Source: DASQYE01 sp036389675 (GTDB lineage: Bacteria; Acidobacteriota; Blastocatellia; Pyrinomonadales; Pyrinomonadaceae). From it: a stretch of 64,000 bases of DNA. Below, one piece after another: positions 47,320 to 56,317 of this stretch. The notes beneath the pieces were generated by a model that was given only the letters and a program-made list of their open reading frames with translations, was not told the origin of the DNA and did no database searches. The position numbers and the translations under genes are program-made. Each line of letters opens with the position of its first letter. Position 1 is the first letter of the stretch. Location of the stretch: the NCBI GenBank assembly GCA_036389675.1, contig DASVWI010000033.1:8564-72563 (forward strand), read 5' to 3'.

Positions 47320-48036
47320 TTAACGCTTCGAGTACAGGCTGAGCGTCTGGGGAAAGATGCGTACGGAGGCGGGCATCTGTGTCATCGTCATCGCCGTGCC
47401 CGATAGCAGCTCGTGCGCGTTCTTCCCGTAGATCGCCTGATTGAGGTCGTTGTCATGACCTATGACCGCGCCCTTCAAAGAGACTCCGGCGAATGCGCCC
47501 TTGCTGCGCGAGTATGTCAGGATGCCGGCATCGAGCGTCGCGTTGGTGGTGGCCGCCGCCGTGCGTCCGACCGGCCCGGCGGCCACGCTCGCCTCGCCGC
47601 CCATCTCAAACTTGTCTTCGAGGAGTCCTTTCAATCCTTCCTGATTCATAATCAACAGCACATAGTCTGTGGAGGACGCGCCGATCTGCGCGCCGATGCT
47701 GCCGCCGCCGATGTTGAGGAACGCCGGTTCGCTCCAGCCGCCATTAGCGCGACGACTGACGACGCCCTGACCGCCGCTGCCGCCGACGATGAAGGCCGCT
47801 TTTTTGACGCCCGGAAAGACCACAATCGCTTCGGCCTTTTCCAGCAGTTCCTTCGGGATCGCGTTGTCGGGCGTGCCCATGATCTGTCTGAAGACTTTGG
47901 CCGCGTCGTTGGCGTGCCGCGCGGCATCTTTCGTCCTCTTATTGTTGGTCTGCGCTGAGGCCACGGCCACGGTCAGACACATTAAAGCCACCAGGCCGAG
48001 CGCGCATGCGGCGCGATGTTGCAAGCTATGCTTCAT
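47320..48036 (-). CDS. SYLF/Ysc84-domain exported lipid-binding protein, copy A
   Basis: A 238-residue exported protein of the SYLF (DUF500) family, implicated in phosphoinositide/lipid binding in eukaryotes and found in envelope proteins of bacteria. Signal peptide A-A-C-A-L-G-L-V-A-L-M-C-L-T-V-A is cleaved near A-S-A-Q-T. The body shows the family landmarks: I-P-K-E-L-L-E-K-A-E-A-I-V-V-F-P-G-V-K-K, G-G-S-G-G-Q-G-V-V and I-G-A-Q-I-G-A-S-S-T-D. The ATG at 48036 follows GGAGGAG. It lies directly downstream of a second SYLF gene (77 bases); the two are tandem paralogues. Confidence 0.88.
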   Translation of the reverse strand: MKHSLQHRAACALGLVALMCLTVAVASAQTNNKRTKDAARHANDAAKVFRQIMGTPDNAIPKELLEKAEAIVVFPGVKKAAFIVGGSGGQGVVSRRANGGWSEPAFLNIGGGSIGAQIGASSTDYVLLIMNQEGLKGLLEDKFEMGGEASVAAGPVGRTAAATTNATLDAGILTYSRSKGAFAGVSLKGAVIGHDNDLNQAIYGKNAHELLSGTAMTMTQMPASVRIFPQTLSLYSKR

Positions 48037-48113
48037 ACTTCTTCTTCTCCTCCTCAATTTATTTGAACAGCCATTTCAAGTTTTCATTTCACAACGCAGC
48101 TCCGGGGCTGTCC

Positions 48114-48839
48114 TCACCTGCGAACGGAATAGCGAGCCAGCGTTTGGGGAAAGATACGCACGCCCGGCGGCATGCGCTTCATATCAATCTTGCGTGTGCC
48201 GGTCAGGATATCAATCGCTTTCAATCCATAAACAGCTTCATTGTCGTCGTTGTCAGGGTTAATCACCGTGCCCTTCAATTCGAGCCCGGCGAACAGACCC
48301 TTACTTCGCGAGTAAGAGATAATCCCCGCGTCGAGCGTCGCGTTGGTCGAAGCGCCCGCCGAGCGTCCGACCGGCCCGGCGGCGATGCTGCCCTCGCCGC
48401 CGATCTCGAACTTATCCTCAAGAAGCCCTTTGATCGCTTCCTGATTCATAAATAAGAGAACGAAGTCTGTGGAGGACGCGCCGATCTGCAACCCTATGCT
48501 GCCGCCGCCCAGATTGAAGAAAGCGGGCGCGCTCCATCCGCCCCTGACTCTGCGGCTGATGACGCCGCGCCCGCCGCGCCCGCCGACGATAAACCCGGCC
48601 TTGATCACATCAGGAAAGACCGCGACGGCCTCGGCACGCGCCAGCAGGTCGCGCGGAATCCCTTTGTCGGGCGCAGACATAATATCGTTGAAAGCCTTGG
48701 CGGCCTTCTGTGACTGGCTGGCGGCCTCTTTGATTCTCTTTCTATTCTTGTCCTGTGCCGGGGCCGCTCCCCAAAGGCCCAACAGAAGCATGAGCGCGAG
48801 CGCGCTCATCAAGGCAGGCTTCAAAACCGAAGGCTTCAT
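48114..48839 (-). CDS. SYLF/Ysc84-domain exported lipid-binding protein, copy B
   Basis: A 241-residue paralogue of the gene downstream, with the same landmarks (A-R-A-E-A-V-A-V-F-P-D-V-I-K, G-R-G-G-R-G-V-I-S-R-R, I-G-L-Q-I-G-A-S-S-T-D-F-V-L-L). The signal peptide is hydrophobic residues 10-25, cleavage near A-P-A-Q-D. Copies A and B are similar along their whole length but clearly diverged, so the duplication is old. Probably co-transcribed. Confidence 0.88.
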   Translation of the reverse strand: MKPSVLKPALMSALALMLLLGLWGAAPAQDKNRKRIKEAASQSQKAAKAFNDIMSAPDKGIPRDLLARAEAVAVFPDVIKAGFIVGGRGGRGVISRRVRGGWSAPAFFNLGGGSIGLQIGASSTDFVLLFMNQEAIKGLLEDKFEIGGEGSIAAGPVGRSAGASTNATLDAGIISYSRSKGLFAGLELKGTVINPDNDDNEAVYGLKAIDILTGTRKIDMKRMPPGVRIFPQTLARYSVRR

Positions 48840-49090
48840 ACTGCGATACCCCTTCCAACGTCAGACTTCCTGATTATCCGTGTGAACAAATGAAAGAGGA
48901 GAGCACACGTCTATCCGTACCGGGACTCAGGAAGCAATGATTGTACCGTGCTTTGCTAGCGGCCCAATATTACACCCGATAACCCGATAAAGTAAGGGGC
49001 AAACATGCTGAGAGGGGACTCGGCCATTAACCTGAGCGGTGTCCCGCAGTCGCACAGAGCGTGCGCGCTTAGCATACATCGCACGAAGGC
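48840..49090. other. Intergenic stretch upstream of SYLF genes
   Basis: About 250 bases without a supported gene, followed by the palindrome at 49091. It presumably holds the SYLF promoter, which I could not identify with confidence. Confidence 0.4.
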
Positions 49091-49174
49091 GGGGATCAGG
49101 GGTCAGGGGTCGGGGGTCGGGGGAAACCGAAACCCGGTTATCCCTTCTTCCCCGTCCCCTGACCCCTGACCCCC
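49091..49174. repeat. GGGGTCAGGGGTC iterated palindrome
   Basis: Left arm GGGGATCAGGGGTCAGGGGTCGGGGGTCGGGGG, right arm CCCGTCCCCTGACCCCTGACCCCC; the loop contains a small hairpin (AACCG/CGGTT). It begins four bases beyond the stop codon of the outer-membrane gene at 49178, so it acts as its terminator. Confidence 0.7.
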
Positions 49175-49177
49175 TTT

Positions 49178-51076
49178 TCAGTGTCCGTGCCCGCTCATTT
49201 TCATCCGACCGGGGCGCAGGCGTATGAAGAAGCGGTAGGAAGTCGGGTTGTTGCCGTAGATTGCGTCGAGCGTAGAGGGCTTGGAGTAAAAGGTGAAGTC
49301 GCCGCCGAGGGCAACCGAGAGTTTCTCAGTATTCCAGAGGTCGCGCGCCGCGCCAAGCGTGTATGCGCCGATGCGGAACTGCGGGTGCTGCGCGTGGCTC
49401 AGGCCCAGTGTGTGTAAGTCCTCATCGCGCAGCAGATCATGCTTGTCCACCAGCTCAAGCCGCGTATAGAGATAGTTCCTGTCGAGAAAGTTGAGGGTGG
49501 ATTCCGCAAGGTAGCTGTTGAGATGAAAGGTCTGATTGGCGTGGCTTGCGCGGTTGCGTCCCCAGATCAGGCTCGAAGCCCAGTTGCCGCGCGCGAAACG
49601 CTTGTTGTAGCTGATGGAGGCGGTCGCACGGCGTATGTCTCCCGGTTCTAATGGTTCAGGGTTCTTCAACAATCCGTAGCTGACCTGCATGGCCCAGTTG
49701 TCGTTGGGCGCAAACGAGAGACGGGCCGAGCGCGAGTTCCACGGATTGAACTCGAAGTTATAACGATTCTCGTCAGGCTCGCGCCCGTTGAAGAGAGAGC
49801 CTTCGAGCTTGAACCAGCGGTAGGTAAAGCCCGTCGTGAACACTCCGAAGGAAATGTGCGTTGAATCCTGCAAGTGATGCGAGAGCGGGGCAGAAGGGTT
49901 TTCGGACGCCGACCAGCGATGCATGAAGGCCGTCGGCCCAAGCGCGGGTTCGCCCGGAAAGCCGACGTAAGTAAACCACGTCGCGCGCTCGCCCACAGGC
50001 ACGGTGTACGTGCCCGAGAGCTCCATAAAGAGATCGTGCGGGTGCTGGGCGTCGATGATGGAGCGCCCCTTGTATGTCTCGCCGGTCTGGAACAGCAGGG
50101 GCGAGCCGCCCTGCGGAAAGGTAAAGGGCTCGAAGCTGAACATGCCGCGCAGTTGGAGCGTGCCGCGGCCCAACCGCGTAAACGCCATCGGCATAATCCA
50201 GTTTGACGACTCGAATTTCGCCACACCCCTTGGCCCACCCTGAGCATTGACGCCGAGCTTCATATCGCCGTGCAGAAAGAGTAGCCAGCGGCCAGACGTT
50301 TTGTACCACATGTACATGGGGGTCGTGGCGGGCTGCCATGATGAGCCTGAGCCCATCTGCCCCATCGCAATCGAATTGCGGTTAGAGGTGTTCGGCAGAA
50401 GGCGTATGTTCATCTGCTCGCCCGCCATCTCAAGCGCGCCCGCCTCCATTCTGCCCATCCCTGAAGCTTCCCCGCCGCTCATATCCATGCCCGGCATCAT
50501 GTCGTGCGTCCCGGCTGGCGGCGCGGCGCTTCCGCCGCCTGTGCCGCCCGGCATGTTCTCCATGTTGTGGCCTTCATGACCGGAAGGCGCGGGTGGCTGC
50601 GCGCCGGTCGCGGGCGCTGGCAGCGACGTGGCAGGCGAAGTTGCCGGCGACGGCGCGGCCTCAGGCTGAGCCGACTCGGTATGCATCTCGTGGCCGGAGG
50701 GCGCTGTGGTCTCTTCCGTCTCCGGCTGCGTCGTGTTTGCTGGAGCAGGCGAGGGCTCAGGCGCGGGCATGTTCATGCCGGGCATATCATGCTCATGGAC
50801 ATCCTCTTTCTGCGGCTGAGCAGCAGCCGGAGAAGGAGCAGCCGGAGTAGCTTGCCTCGGTGCGCTCGCGCGACGTGCCGGAGTCCTCTTCGGCGTCGCT
50901 GCCCTTCGCTTCGCAGGTTTCGGCTTGGGCTTGCTCGTGCCCGGCATGTTGCTCATGTCGTGCCCCTCGTGCTGGGCACGCGCCGCAGCGAGGCCGGACA
51001 CGTCACCGCTCAAGACCAAACAGGCCGCGACCAGCAGGAGCGTATAAATTTTTGCGTGTAAGTTAAGATGAAACAT
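49178..51076 (-). CDS. Outer-membrane barrel with His/Met-rich N-terminal region
   Basis: A 632-residue protein. After a signal peptide ending near A-A-A-R-A, residues 35-215 are low-complexity and metal-ligand-rich: H-E-G-H-D-M-S-N-M-P-G, H-E-H-D-M-P-G-M-N-M-P, G-H-E-M-H, G-H-E-G-H-N-M-E-N-M-P and H-D-M-M-P-G-M-D-M, separated by Pro/Ala-rich linkers. Residues 230-632 look like an outer-membrane beta barrel with alternating aromatic strands. The protein ends S-G-H-G-H. His/Met motifs bind copper or silver. The upstream neighbour is an exported Cys/His-rich protein. A copper-binding or efflux-associated role is likely (inference). Confidence 0.7.
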   Translation of the reverse strand: MFHLNLHAKIYTLLLVAACLVLSGDVSGLAAARAQHEGHDMSNMPGTSKPKPKPAKRRAATPKRTPARRASAPRQATPAAPSPAAAQPQKEDVHEHDMPGMNMPAPEPSPAPANTTQPETEETTAPSGHEMHTESAQPEAAPSPATSPATSLPAPATGAQPPAPSGHEGHNMENMPGGTGGGSAAPPAGTHDMMPGMDMSGGEASGMGRMEAGALEMAGEQMNIRLLPNTSNRNSIAMGQMGSGSSWQPATTPMYMWYKTSGRWLLFLHGDMKLGVNAQGGPRGVAKFESSNWIMPMAFTRLGRGTLQLRGMFSFEPFTFPQGGSPLLFQTGETYKGRSIIDAQHPHDLFMELSGTYTVPVGERATWFTYVGFPGEPALGPTAFMHRWSASENPSAPLSHHLQDSTHISFGVFTTGFTYRWFKLEGSLFNGREPDENRYNFEFNPWNSRSARLSFAPNDNWAMQVSYGLLKNPEPLEPGDIRRATASISYNKRFARGNWASSLIWGRNRASHANQTFHLNSYLAESTLNFLDRNYLYTRLELVDKHDLLRDEDLHTLGLSHAQHPQFRIGAYTLGAARDLWNTEKLSVALGGDFTFYSKPSTLDAIYGNNPTSYRFFIRLRPGRMKMSGHGH

Positions 51077-51221
51077 AATTCCCCTGAAGATATATTCAGT
51101 TCAACGGGCAGCGAAGAAGCCTTGCATCCTCCGCCCTCTATTTGAAAACCAGAACCCGCACGTGGACGCACGTGTGTGCCCACACAGGATTCTCAACAGA
51201 ACCGAAACGTCCGAGGGGGAT

Positions 51222-51734
51222 TTAGATAAGGAAAACGCTCAGGAGTAAATGCTTGCGATGAGGGGGGTAGGGTGGAGCGCCCTGAACGGGGATGATAGCG
51301 GACAAGAACCTGACGGCGGGTGGCGCAAGCGGCTTTACCTCTTGCGAAGCCGCGCGGCTGGCCTCTGAGCTGCTCCGCTCAGCTTCACGCATACTGACGG
51401 GCGCTGGCGGCAAGGAGTTATGGCTAAAGCAGTGCAGGCACGATGCAGCGAGTTGCGCGAGCGACCGCATAGCATCATTCGTCTGCGCCACAGCCTCCGT
51501 CTCACTCTTCGCTTCACCCGCCGAGCCCGCGCAATGCTCAGCCGCCACGCCGTCCTTCGCCGGGCAACAAGCATGATCGCCGTCCATCTCCATAGCTTCG
51601 GCGGGCGTTGCCGCCGCATCAACTGAAGACGCCTGCGCCGCATGTGGGCACAGCGCGATAGCCGCCACGCTGCCCCAGCCGCCGAGGGTCAGGGCACACA
51701 GTAGAACGGCGATGAATAAGAGTTGACGACGCAT
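51222..51734 (-). CDS. Exported Cys/His-rich protein, possible copper handling
   Basis: A 170-residue exported protein. Signal segment L-L-F-I-A-V-L-L-C-A-L-T-L-G-G-W is followed by ligand-rich stretches: C-P-H-A-A, M-E-M-D-G-D-H-A-C-C-P, H-C-A-G and C-L-H-C-F-S-H-N. The remainder is Ala/Ser-rich. Such clusters bind copper or similar metals in DUF2946-like proteins. The ATG at 51734 is used; the ribosome binding site is weak and a TTG nine codons upstream is an alternative. Its adjacency to the His/Met-rich barrel gene on the same strand suggests a two-gene metal operon. Confidence 0.6.
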   Translation of the reverse strand: MRRQLLFIAVLLCALTLGGWGSVAAIALCPHAAQASSVDAAATPAEAMEMDGDHACCPAKDGVAAEHCAGSAGEAKSETEAVAQTNDAMRSLAQLAASCLHCFSHNSLPPAPVSMREAERSSSEASRAASQEVKPLAPPAVRFLSAIIPVQGAPPYPPHRKHLLLSVFLI

Positions 51735-51895
51735 AAAGTTGAAGCCGTTGGATGCCTTCAAAGGCTGGAATAGTTTACCACTGTGTGCTCGATTAGATAA
51801 GGCGCGAAGCTGCGAAACGCCCCTCGAAAGCTGTCGGCTGCCGTTAAGGCTTTGTGAGCGGAGGGGTGCGCGCCGTCTCTTTTGTGTATGCTAAC

Positions 51896-53572
51896 ATGCG
51901 CGACGAGCAATTAAAGAGAGGCGGACACCTTTTGCAGCCAGAGAATGACGAGCAGGCCGTCTGGGTCGAAGAGACCCTGCGCGAGCTGACGATTGAAGAG
52001 CGCATCGGACAGTTGTTGATGCCAGACCTGACGGGGACGCTTTTACATGAGGGAAGCGAAGCCTACACCCGACTCATACACGGCGTCGAGCGTTTGGGCG
52101 TTGGCGGCTTCATCGTCTACAACGGCGATGCCTTTACGACCGCCGCGTTGACCAACCGCCTACAGCGACGGGCGCGCATCCCGCTGCTTTTCGCCTCCGA
52201 TTTCGAGGGCGGCGTGGGGATGCAGCTGCGCGGGGGAACGCGCATGCCGCGTGCGATGGCGCTGGCCGCAACCGGTGATACGGAGTCGGCGGCGGCGGCG
52301 GCGCGCATCACCGCGCGCGAAGGACGCGCCATAGGCATCCACGTCAACTTCTATCCCGTGCTGGACGTAAACAACAATCCCTCCAACCCGATCATCAATA
52401 CGCGCGCCTTCAGCGACGACCCCGAAATGGTGGCCCACTGGGGCGCGGCCTTTATCCGCGCCGCACAGGACGAGGGCCAGATAGCGACGGCCAAACACTT
52501 TCCCGGCCACGGCGACACCGCTCTCGATTCGCACATTCTTCTTCCGACGCTTGACGCTTCGCGCGAAAGGTTGGAGCAGATTGAGCTGCCTCCCTTTCAT
52601 GATGCAGTGCGGCGCGGCGTGCGGGCTGTGATGACGGCGCACATCAATGTCCCGGCGCTCGACCGCGGGGCAAAGGAGGCGCGACCGGCGACGCTCTCGC
52701 CCGCGCTCGTCGACGGCATACTGCGCCGTGAGTTCGGTTTCGACGGGCTCATCTTCACGGACGCCCTCTCGATGGGCGCGGTCGCAGATCGCTACGAGCC
52801 CGGAGAGGCCGCCGTGCTTGCCGTCGAGGCCGGGTGCGACGTGGTGTTATACCCTGTGGATGCGGCAGCGGCACACGCCGCGCTCGTCGCTGCTGTCTCA
52901 TCGGGGCGGCTCACGCCCGAGCGCATAAACGAATCGGCGCGCCGCATTCTGAGTGCGAAGGCATGGTGCGGGCTCGCGCGCGAGCGCGAGGTTTCGCTCG
53001 ACAATGTCTGGGACGTACTCGGCAGCCCGGCGCACACTTCGACGGCGCGCGAGCTTTTCGAGCACGCCGTCACGCTCATACGCGACCCGCGCGGACTGCT
53101 TCCGCTTAAAAACAAGCGCGTCGCGGCGATTATCCTGAAGGATTCCGTGCCCGTCTGGGCTCATGTGCTGCGAGAGCCCGCCGGGCTGCCCTTCTCGCGC
53201 GAGGTCACAGAGAGGTTTGGCGCGCCCGTCATCGAATCGAGCGCGGAGGCGGCAGACGTGGAGCAGATACTGGCGGCGACGGTCGATTGCGAGGTAGCGC
53301 TGGTGGCAATCTGCGCGCGCGTCGCCGCCTACAAGGGGAGCGTCTCGCTCGCTCATGCTCACGCCGAAGTCCTGCGCGCGCTCGATGAGGCGGGTGTGCC
53401 GACCATCGTCGCCGTCTTCGGTAATCCTTACGTACTGCCGCGCGTGCCGCAGAGGGCGACCACGCTCCTGACCTTCGAGTCGGCGGTCGAAGCCGAAGAG
53501 GCGGCGGTGCGCGTCATCAGCGGCCTGATCCCTGCGCGCGGGCGCTCGCCCGTCCAATTACCGACGGGCTGA
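51896..53572 (+). CDS. Glycoside hydrolase family 3 (beta-N-acetylhexosaminidase-like)
   Basis: A 558-residue GH3 enzyme. Signatures include D-F-E-G-G-V-G-M-Q-L-R-G-G-T, K-H-F-P-G-H-G-D-T (the His/Asp element of bacterial NagZ-type enzymes) and F-D-G-L-I-F-T-D-A-L-S-M-G-A-V, whose Asp is the catalytic nucleophile. It probably removes N-acetylglucosamine from peptidoglycan fragments or chitin oligomers. A second C-terminal GH3 domain follows after residue 340, as usual. The ATG at 51896 is chosen; a GTG at 51854 is possible and neither has a strong ribosome binding site. No signal peptide, so cytoplasmic recycling is likely. Confidence 0.85.
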   Translation: MRDEQLKRGGHLLQPENDEQAVWVEETLRELTIEERIGQLLMPDLTGTLLHEGSEAYTRLIHGVERLGVGGFIVYNGDAFTTAALTNRLQRRARIPLLFASDFEGGVGMQLRGGTRMPRAMALAATGDTESAAAAARITAREGRAIGIHVNFYPVLDVNNNPSNPIINTRAFSDDPEMVAHWGAAFIRAAQDEGQIATAKHFPGHGDTALDSHILLPTLDASRERLEQIELPPFHDAVRRGVRAVMTAHINVPALDRGAKEARPATLSPALVDGILRREFGFDGLIFTDALSMGAVADRYEPGEAAVLAVEAGCDVVLYPVDAAAAHAALVAAVSSGRLTPERINESARRILSAKAWCGLAREREVSLDNVWDVLGSPAHTSTARELFEHAVTLIRDPRGLLPLKNKRVAAIILKDSVPVWAHVLREPAGLPFSREVTERFGAPVIESSAEAADVEQILAATVDCEVALVAICARVAAYKGSVSLAHAHAEVLRALDEAGVPTIVAVFGNPYVLPRVPQRATTLLTFESAVEAEEAAVRVISGLIPARGRSPVQLPTG

Positions 53573-53657
53573 CATCGACCATTTCCCTCGTCGTTTGACC
53601 GCGCGCCGCGAATGGTGAGACGATGCACGGCATCAAATTATATGGAGGACGGGAATC

Positions 53658-53882
53658 ATGGAGATTGATAAGGACAAGATCGTGACGCAGGAAGAATTGG
53701 GCGAGCCTGCTCCCATCGACGAGATCGAGGGCCGCGTTGAAGCCGAGATGAAAAGACTCGAAGGTCGCGCCAAGGAACGCGTCGGGCAGGGCCTCGAAGA
53801 CGCAGAATTAGAGCGCGAAGGCCAGGACCTTAAGCAGGAAGGCGAACGCGAGCTGGAAGAAGAGCGACAAGAGCAAGGATGA
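53658..53882 (+). CDS. CsbD-like small charged protein
   Basis: A 74-residue, highly charged protein with E-G-R-A-K-E-R-V-G-Q-G-L-E-D-A-E-L-E-R-E-G, which resembles the repeated G-K-x-K-E-x-x-G-x-x-x-x-D-x-E-L-x-x-E-G pattern of CsbD-family stress proteins. It has no cysteines and is predicted helical. The ATG follows GGAGGACGGGAATC, a strong start. The last codons (Q-G-stop) overlap the edge of a palindromic repeat whose GGATGA supplies the stop codon. A general stress or osmotic role is typical of the family, not shown here. Confidence 0.55.
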   Translation: MEIDKDKIVTQEELGEPAPIDEIEGRVEAEMKRLEGRAKERVGQGLEDAELEREGQDLKQEGERELEEERQEQG

Positions 53883-53966
53883 AGGCGGAAGGCGGAAGGA
53901 TGAAGTAAAAGCATTCAAGAACGAACAGCATTCCTTTCATCCTTCATCCTTCATCCTTCATCCTTT
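53874..53966. repeat. GGATGAAGGCGGAA palindrome, copy 2
   Basis: CAAGGATGAAGGCGGAAGGCGGAAGGATGAAG on the left and TTTCATCCTTCATCCTTCATCCTTTTATT on the right, centre AAAGCATTCAAGAACGAACAGCATTCC. It sits between the CsbD-like gene and the convergent beta-helix gene and touches the 3' ends of both. Confidence 0.75.
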
Positions 53967-55426
53967 TATTCTGTGTTTCCGCTGCGGCTGACGGAGCTGC
54001 CGGTCTCTATAAGCCAGGGGCCGCGATCATTGGCCGTGAGGTCTGAGTCCTTGACGGTTCCCGCGCCGTTCGCAAAGGCCCAGATGGCCGAATAGGCGTT
54101 GCGGTTAATCTTGCAGCGCCTGACCTGCGGGTCGCCGCCCTCGGAGGTGGCGATGCCCGCGTAGGTGTTCCTGAAAATCTCGCAATCCTCGATTGTGCCC
54201 TTGCTGTTTTTCCAGACGAAGATGCCGCTCACCTTGCTCTGTGAAATCTTGCAGCGTCGAACCGTGGGGTCGCTGTCGTCTTTGATCTCGATTCCCGCGT
54301 AGACGTGCGTGGTGATCTCGCAATCTTCAATCGTTCCCTTGCCGTGATCGTAGATGAAGATGCCGCCTGCCTTGCCGTTGTGGATTTTGCACTTGCTGAT
54401 GGTCGGGTTGGCGTATTCGCCGATGGTGATTCCGGCATACTCGTTGCCGTAGACATCGCAGCTCTCGATAGTCGCCTTGCTGTTTTTCCAGACGAAGATG
54501 CCGCTCATCTTATTGTCGTAGAGCTTCGAGCGACGCACCGTAGTGTTACTTCCGTCCTTAATCTCGACGGCTGCATTCGTGTTGCCGTAGATGTCACAGT
54601 CCTCAATCGTTCCCTTGCCCTGATCGAAGACGAAGACGCCGCCGGCCTTGCCGTCGTGTATCTTCGTGCGACGAATGACGGGATCGGCCATCGTGCCGTG
54701 AATCGCCACAGAGGCCAGGGAGTCGGAAGTAATATCGCAATCCTCAATGATCAACTGCCCGCGGGGAATATCCACGGCGAATAATTCTTTGGGCGCAGTC
54801 CGGGCGCGCAGCGTCAGCCCGCGGACAGTCGCCTTCTCCGTCTGCATACGAATACAGTTGGTCTCCGTGCTTTCGACCACGATGTCGCGCAGCGGCCCGT
54901 CGCCGACGATCTCCAACTCCTTGTCTATGGCAAAGCCTTCGTTGTAGAAACCCGGGCGCACCATGATGCGCGTCCCGGGCTCGGCGTTCCTGATGGCTTC
55001 CGTGATGGTCGTGTATTGCCCGCCCTGTTTGGCGACGATGATGGTCGGCGTCCGCAGCATGGCGTAAGCGACGAAGGCGGCGACTGCGGCCAAGCCTATG
55101 AAGAGGACGACCGAGACGCCGATGATCAAGGGCAAGTGATTACTGCGGCGCGGTATGACACCGTGCGCGGCGGGCTGAGCGTAGCCTGCCGGCAGCGGCG
55201 TGTAAGGCGTTGGCCCATAGGACGGCTTCGGGCTCGGCTGCGGCCCGCCCCGTGGCAGAACATCCGTGAGGCCCTGCTCGGTCGGGCGCGCCGCGGGGAT
55301 ACGCAGCGTCTCCTGCGAGCTGAACGCGCCGGGCTCGACGTTCATCAGCGGCGCGCCGTCATCAAGGCAAAAGTTCAGGGCTGCTTCATCCGAGTAGGTG
55401 CGGTCGCAGGCGGGGCAGCGTTTCAT
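53966..55426 (-). CDS. Zinc-ribbon, membrane-anchored parallel beta-helix protein
   Basis: A 486-residue protein. It begins with a zinc-ribbon-like C-P-A-C-D-R-T-Y-S-D and F-C-L-D-D-G, followed by a Pro-rich linker, one membrane helix near residues 100-125, and then a right-handed parallel beta-helix (about 135-480) made of regular 22-24-residue coils such as I-E-D-C-D-I-Y-G-N-T-N-A-A-V-E-I and S-G-I-F-V-W-K-N-S-K. Such helices (PbH1/NosD type) bind carbohydrates or scaffold surface structures. The extracytoplasmic side should be the C terminus. The N-terminal ribbon matches that of the protein at 60540. Specific ligand unknown. Confidence 0.75.
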   Translation of the reverse strand: MKRCPACDRTYSDEAALNFCLDDGAPLMNVEPGAFSSQETLRIPAARPTEQGLTDVLPRGGPQPSPKPSYGPTPYTPLPAGYAQPAAHGVIPRRSNHLPLIIGVSVVLFIGLAAVAAFVAYAMLRTPTIIVAKQGGQYTTITEAIRNAEPGTRIMVRPGFYNEGFAIDKELEIVGDGPLRDIVVESTETNCIRMQTEKATVRGLTLRARTAPKELFAVDIPRGQLIIEDCDITSDSLASVAIHGTMADPVIRRTKIHDGKAGGVFVFDQGKGTIEDCDIYGNTNAAVEIKDGSNTTVRRSKLYDNKMSGIFVWKNSKATIESCDVYGNEYAGITIGEYANPTISKCKIHNGKAGGIFIYDHGKGTIEDCEITTHVYAGIEIKDDSDPTVRRCKISQSKVSGIFVWKNSKGTIEDCEIFRNTYAGIATSEGGDPQVRRCKINRNAYSAIWAFANGAGTVKDSDLTANDRGPWLIETGSSVSRSGNTE

Positions 55427-55641
55427 GTCGGCTTCCGATCATCTACACAAGAGGCGCACCGCTCAAATCTTTCACGGCGAGGTATGGCAGCTTGTTAAGG
55501 GCGGGCGCGGATTGCTTCCGGCAAACCTCGATTGGTCTGCTGGCCGGACAACTTTTATTGACGATACATTTCCCTTGCCTTGCTCGTGCGAGTGCCCCGG
55601 CTCCTACTGCTTGCCGCCGGGGCGCAGGCGGTCTTTAAGCC

Positions 55642-56283
55642 TCAGACCTTTTCGTTAACGGCCAGCTCGACGGCCTCGCGCATCTGCGGCGGCGTTTGCG
55701 TCGGGCTGAAGCCGACGAAGCGCTTGAAGACGCGACCGTCGCGTGTGATGACGAAGCTCTGCGGGATGGAGTTGCGTATATTGCCCTGCATCAACCCGAG
55801 CGCGAATTCCTGAGACGCCCAGCCGATGGTGTAGTTGATGTTATGGTCGCGCATGAAGTTTTTGACCTTCTCCGCATCGACGACAGGGTCTTCGTTCGTC
55901 AGGCCGATCAACTCCACGCGCCCCTTATACTCGTTGGCAATCTCGATCAGGTGCGGAATCTCTATGCGGCAAGGCCCGCACCACGTGGCCCACAAATTAA
56001 CAATCACGACTTTGCCGGCGTAGTCCGAGAGCTTGATGGCTTTGCCGTCAATCGTCTTTAGCTCGGTCGTCATCAAGCTGGCGGGCAGAGGTGTACCAGC
56101 CACCGGCCCACCGCTGCCGGGCGCAGCTGTTTTCGGCGGGCTCTCTTTCGCGGTTTCCGGTGTTCGGCTGCAACTCGAAACGCCGAAGGCCGCAATCAGC
56201 GCCAGCGTCAGCAGCGTCAGCCCGAGGCGCGCGGGCGTCCAGAATCTTCGTGAGCGAGCCTGTGACTGTTGTGGAGAACTCAT
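55642..56283 (-). CDS. Membrane-anchored TlpA-like thioredoxin
   Basis: A 213-residue thiol-disulphide protein. It has an N-terminal membrane anchor (L-G-L-T-L-L-T-L-A-L-I-A-A-F-G-V) and a periplasmic TlpA/ResA-like thioredoxin domain with W-A-T-W-C-G-P-C-R-I-E-I-P-H-L, whose C-G-P-C is the redox pair, and the typical A-G-K-V-V-I-V-N-L-W start. The fold probably reduces disulphides in exported proteins, for example for cytochrome c maturation. The ATG at 56283 is preferred; a TTG three codons upstream is possible. It follows the exported gene at 56932 on the same strand. Confidence 0.85.
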   Translation of the reverse strand: MSSPQQSQARSRRFWTPARLGLTLLTLALIAAFGVSSCSRTPETAKESPPKTAAPGSGGPVAGTPLPASLMTTELKTIDGKAIKLSDYAGKVVIVNLWATWCGPCRIEIPHLIEIANEYKGRVELIGLTNEDPVVDAEKVKNFMRDHNINYTIGWASQEFALGLMQGNIRNSIPQSFVITRDGRVFKRFVGFSPTQTPPQMREAVELAVNEKV

Positions 56284-56317
56284 ACTTTTCAAATCTTCCT
56301 TTTCTTAAATCCTCTAT

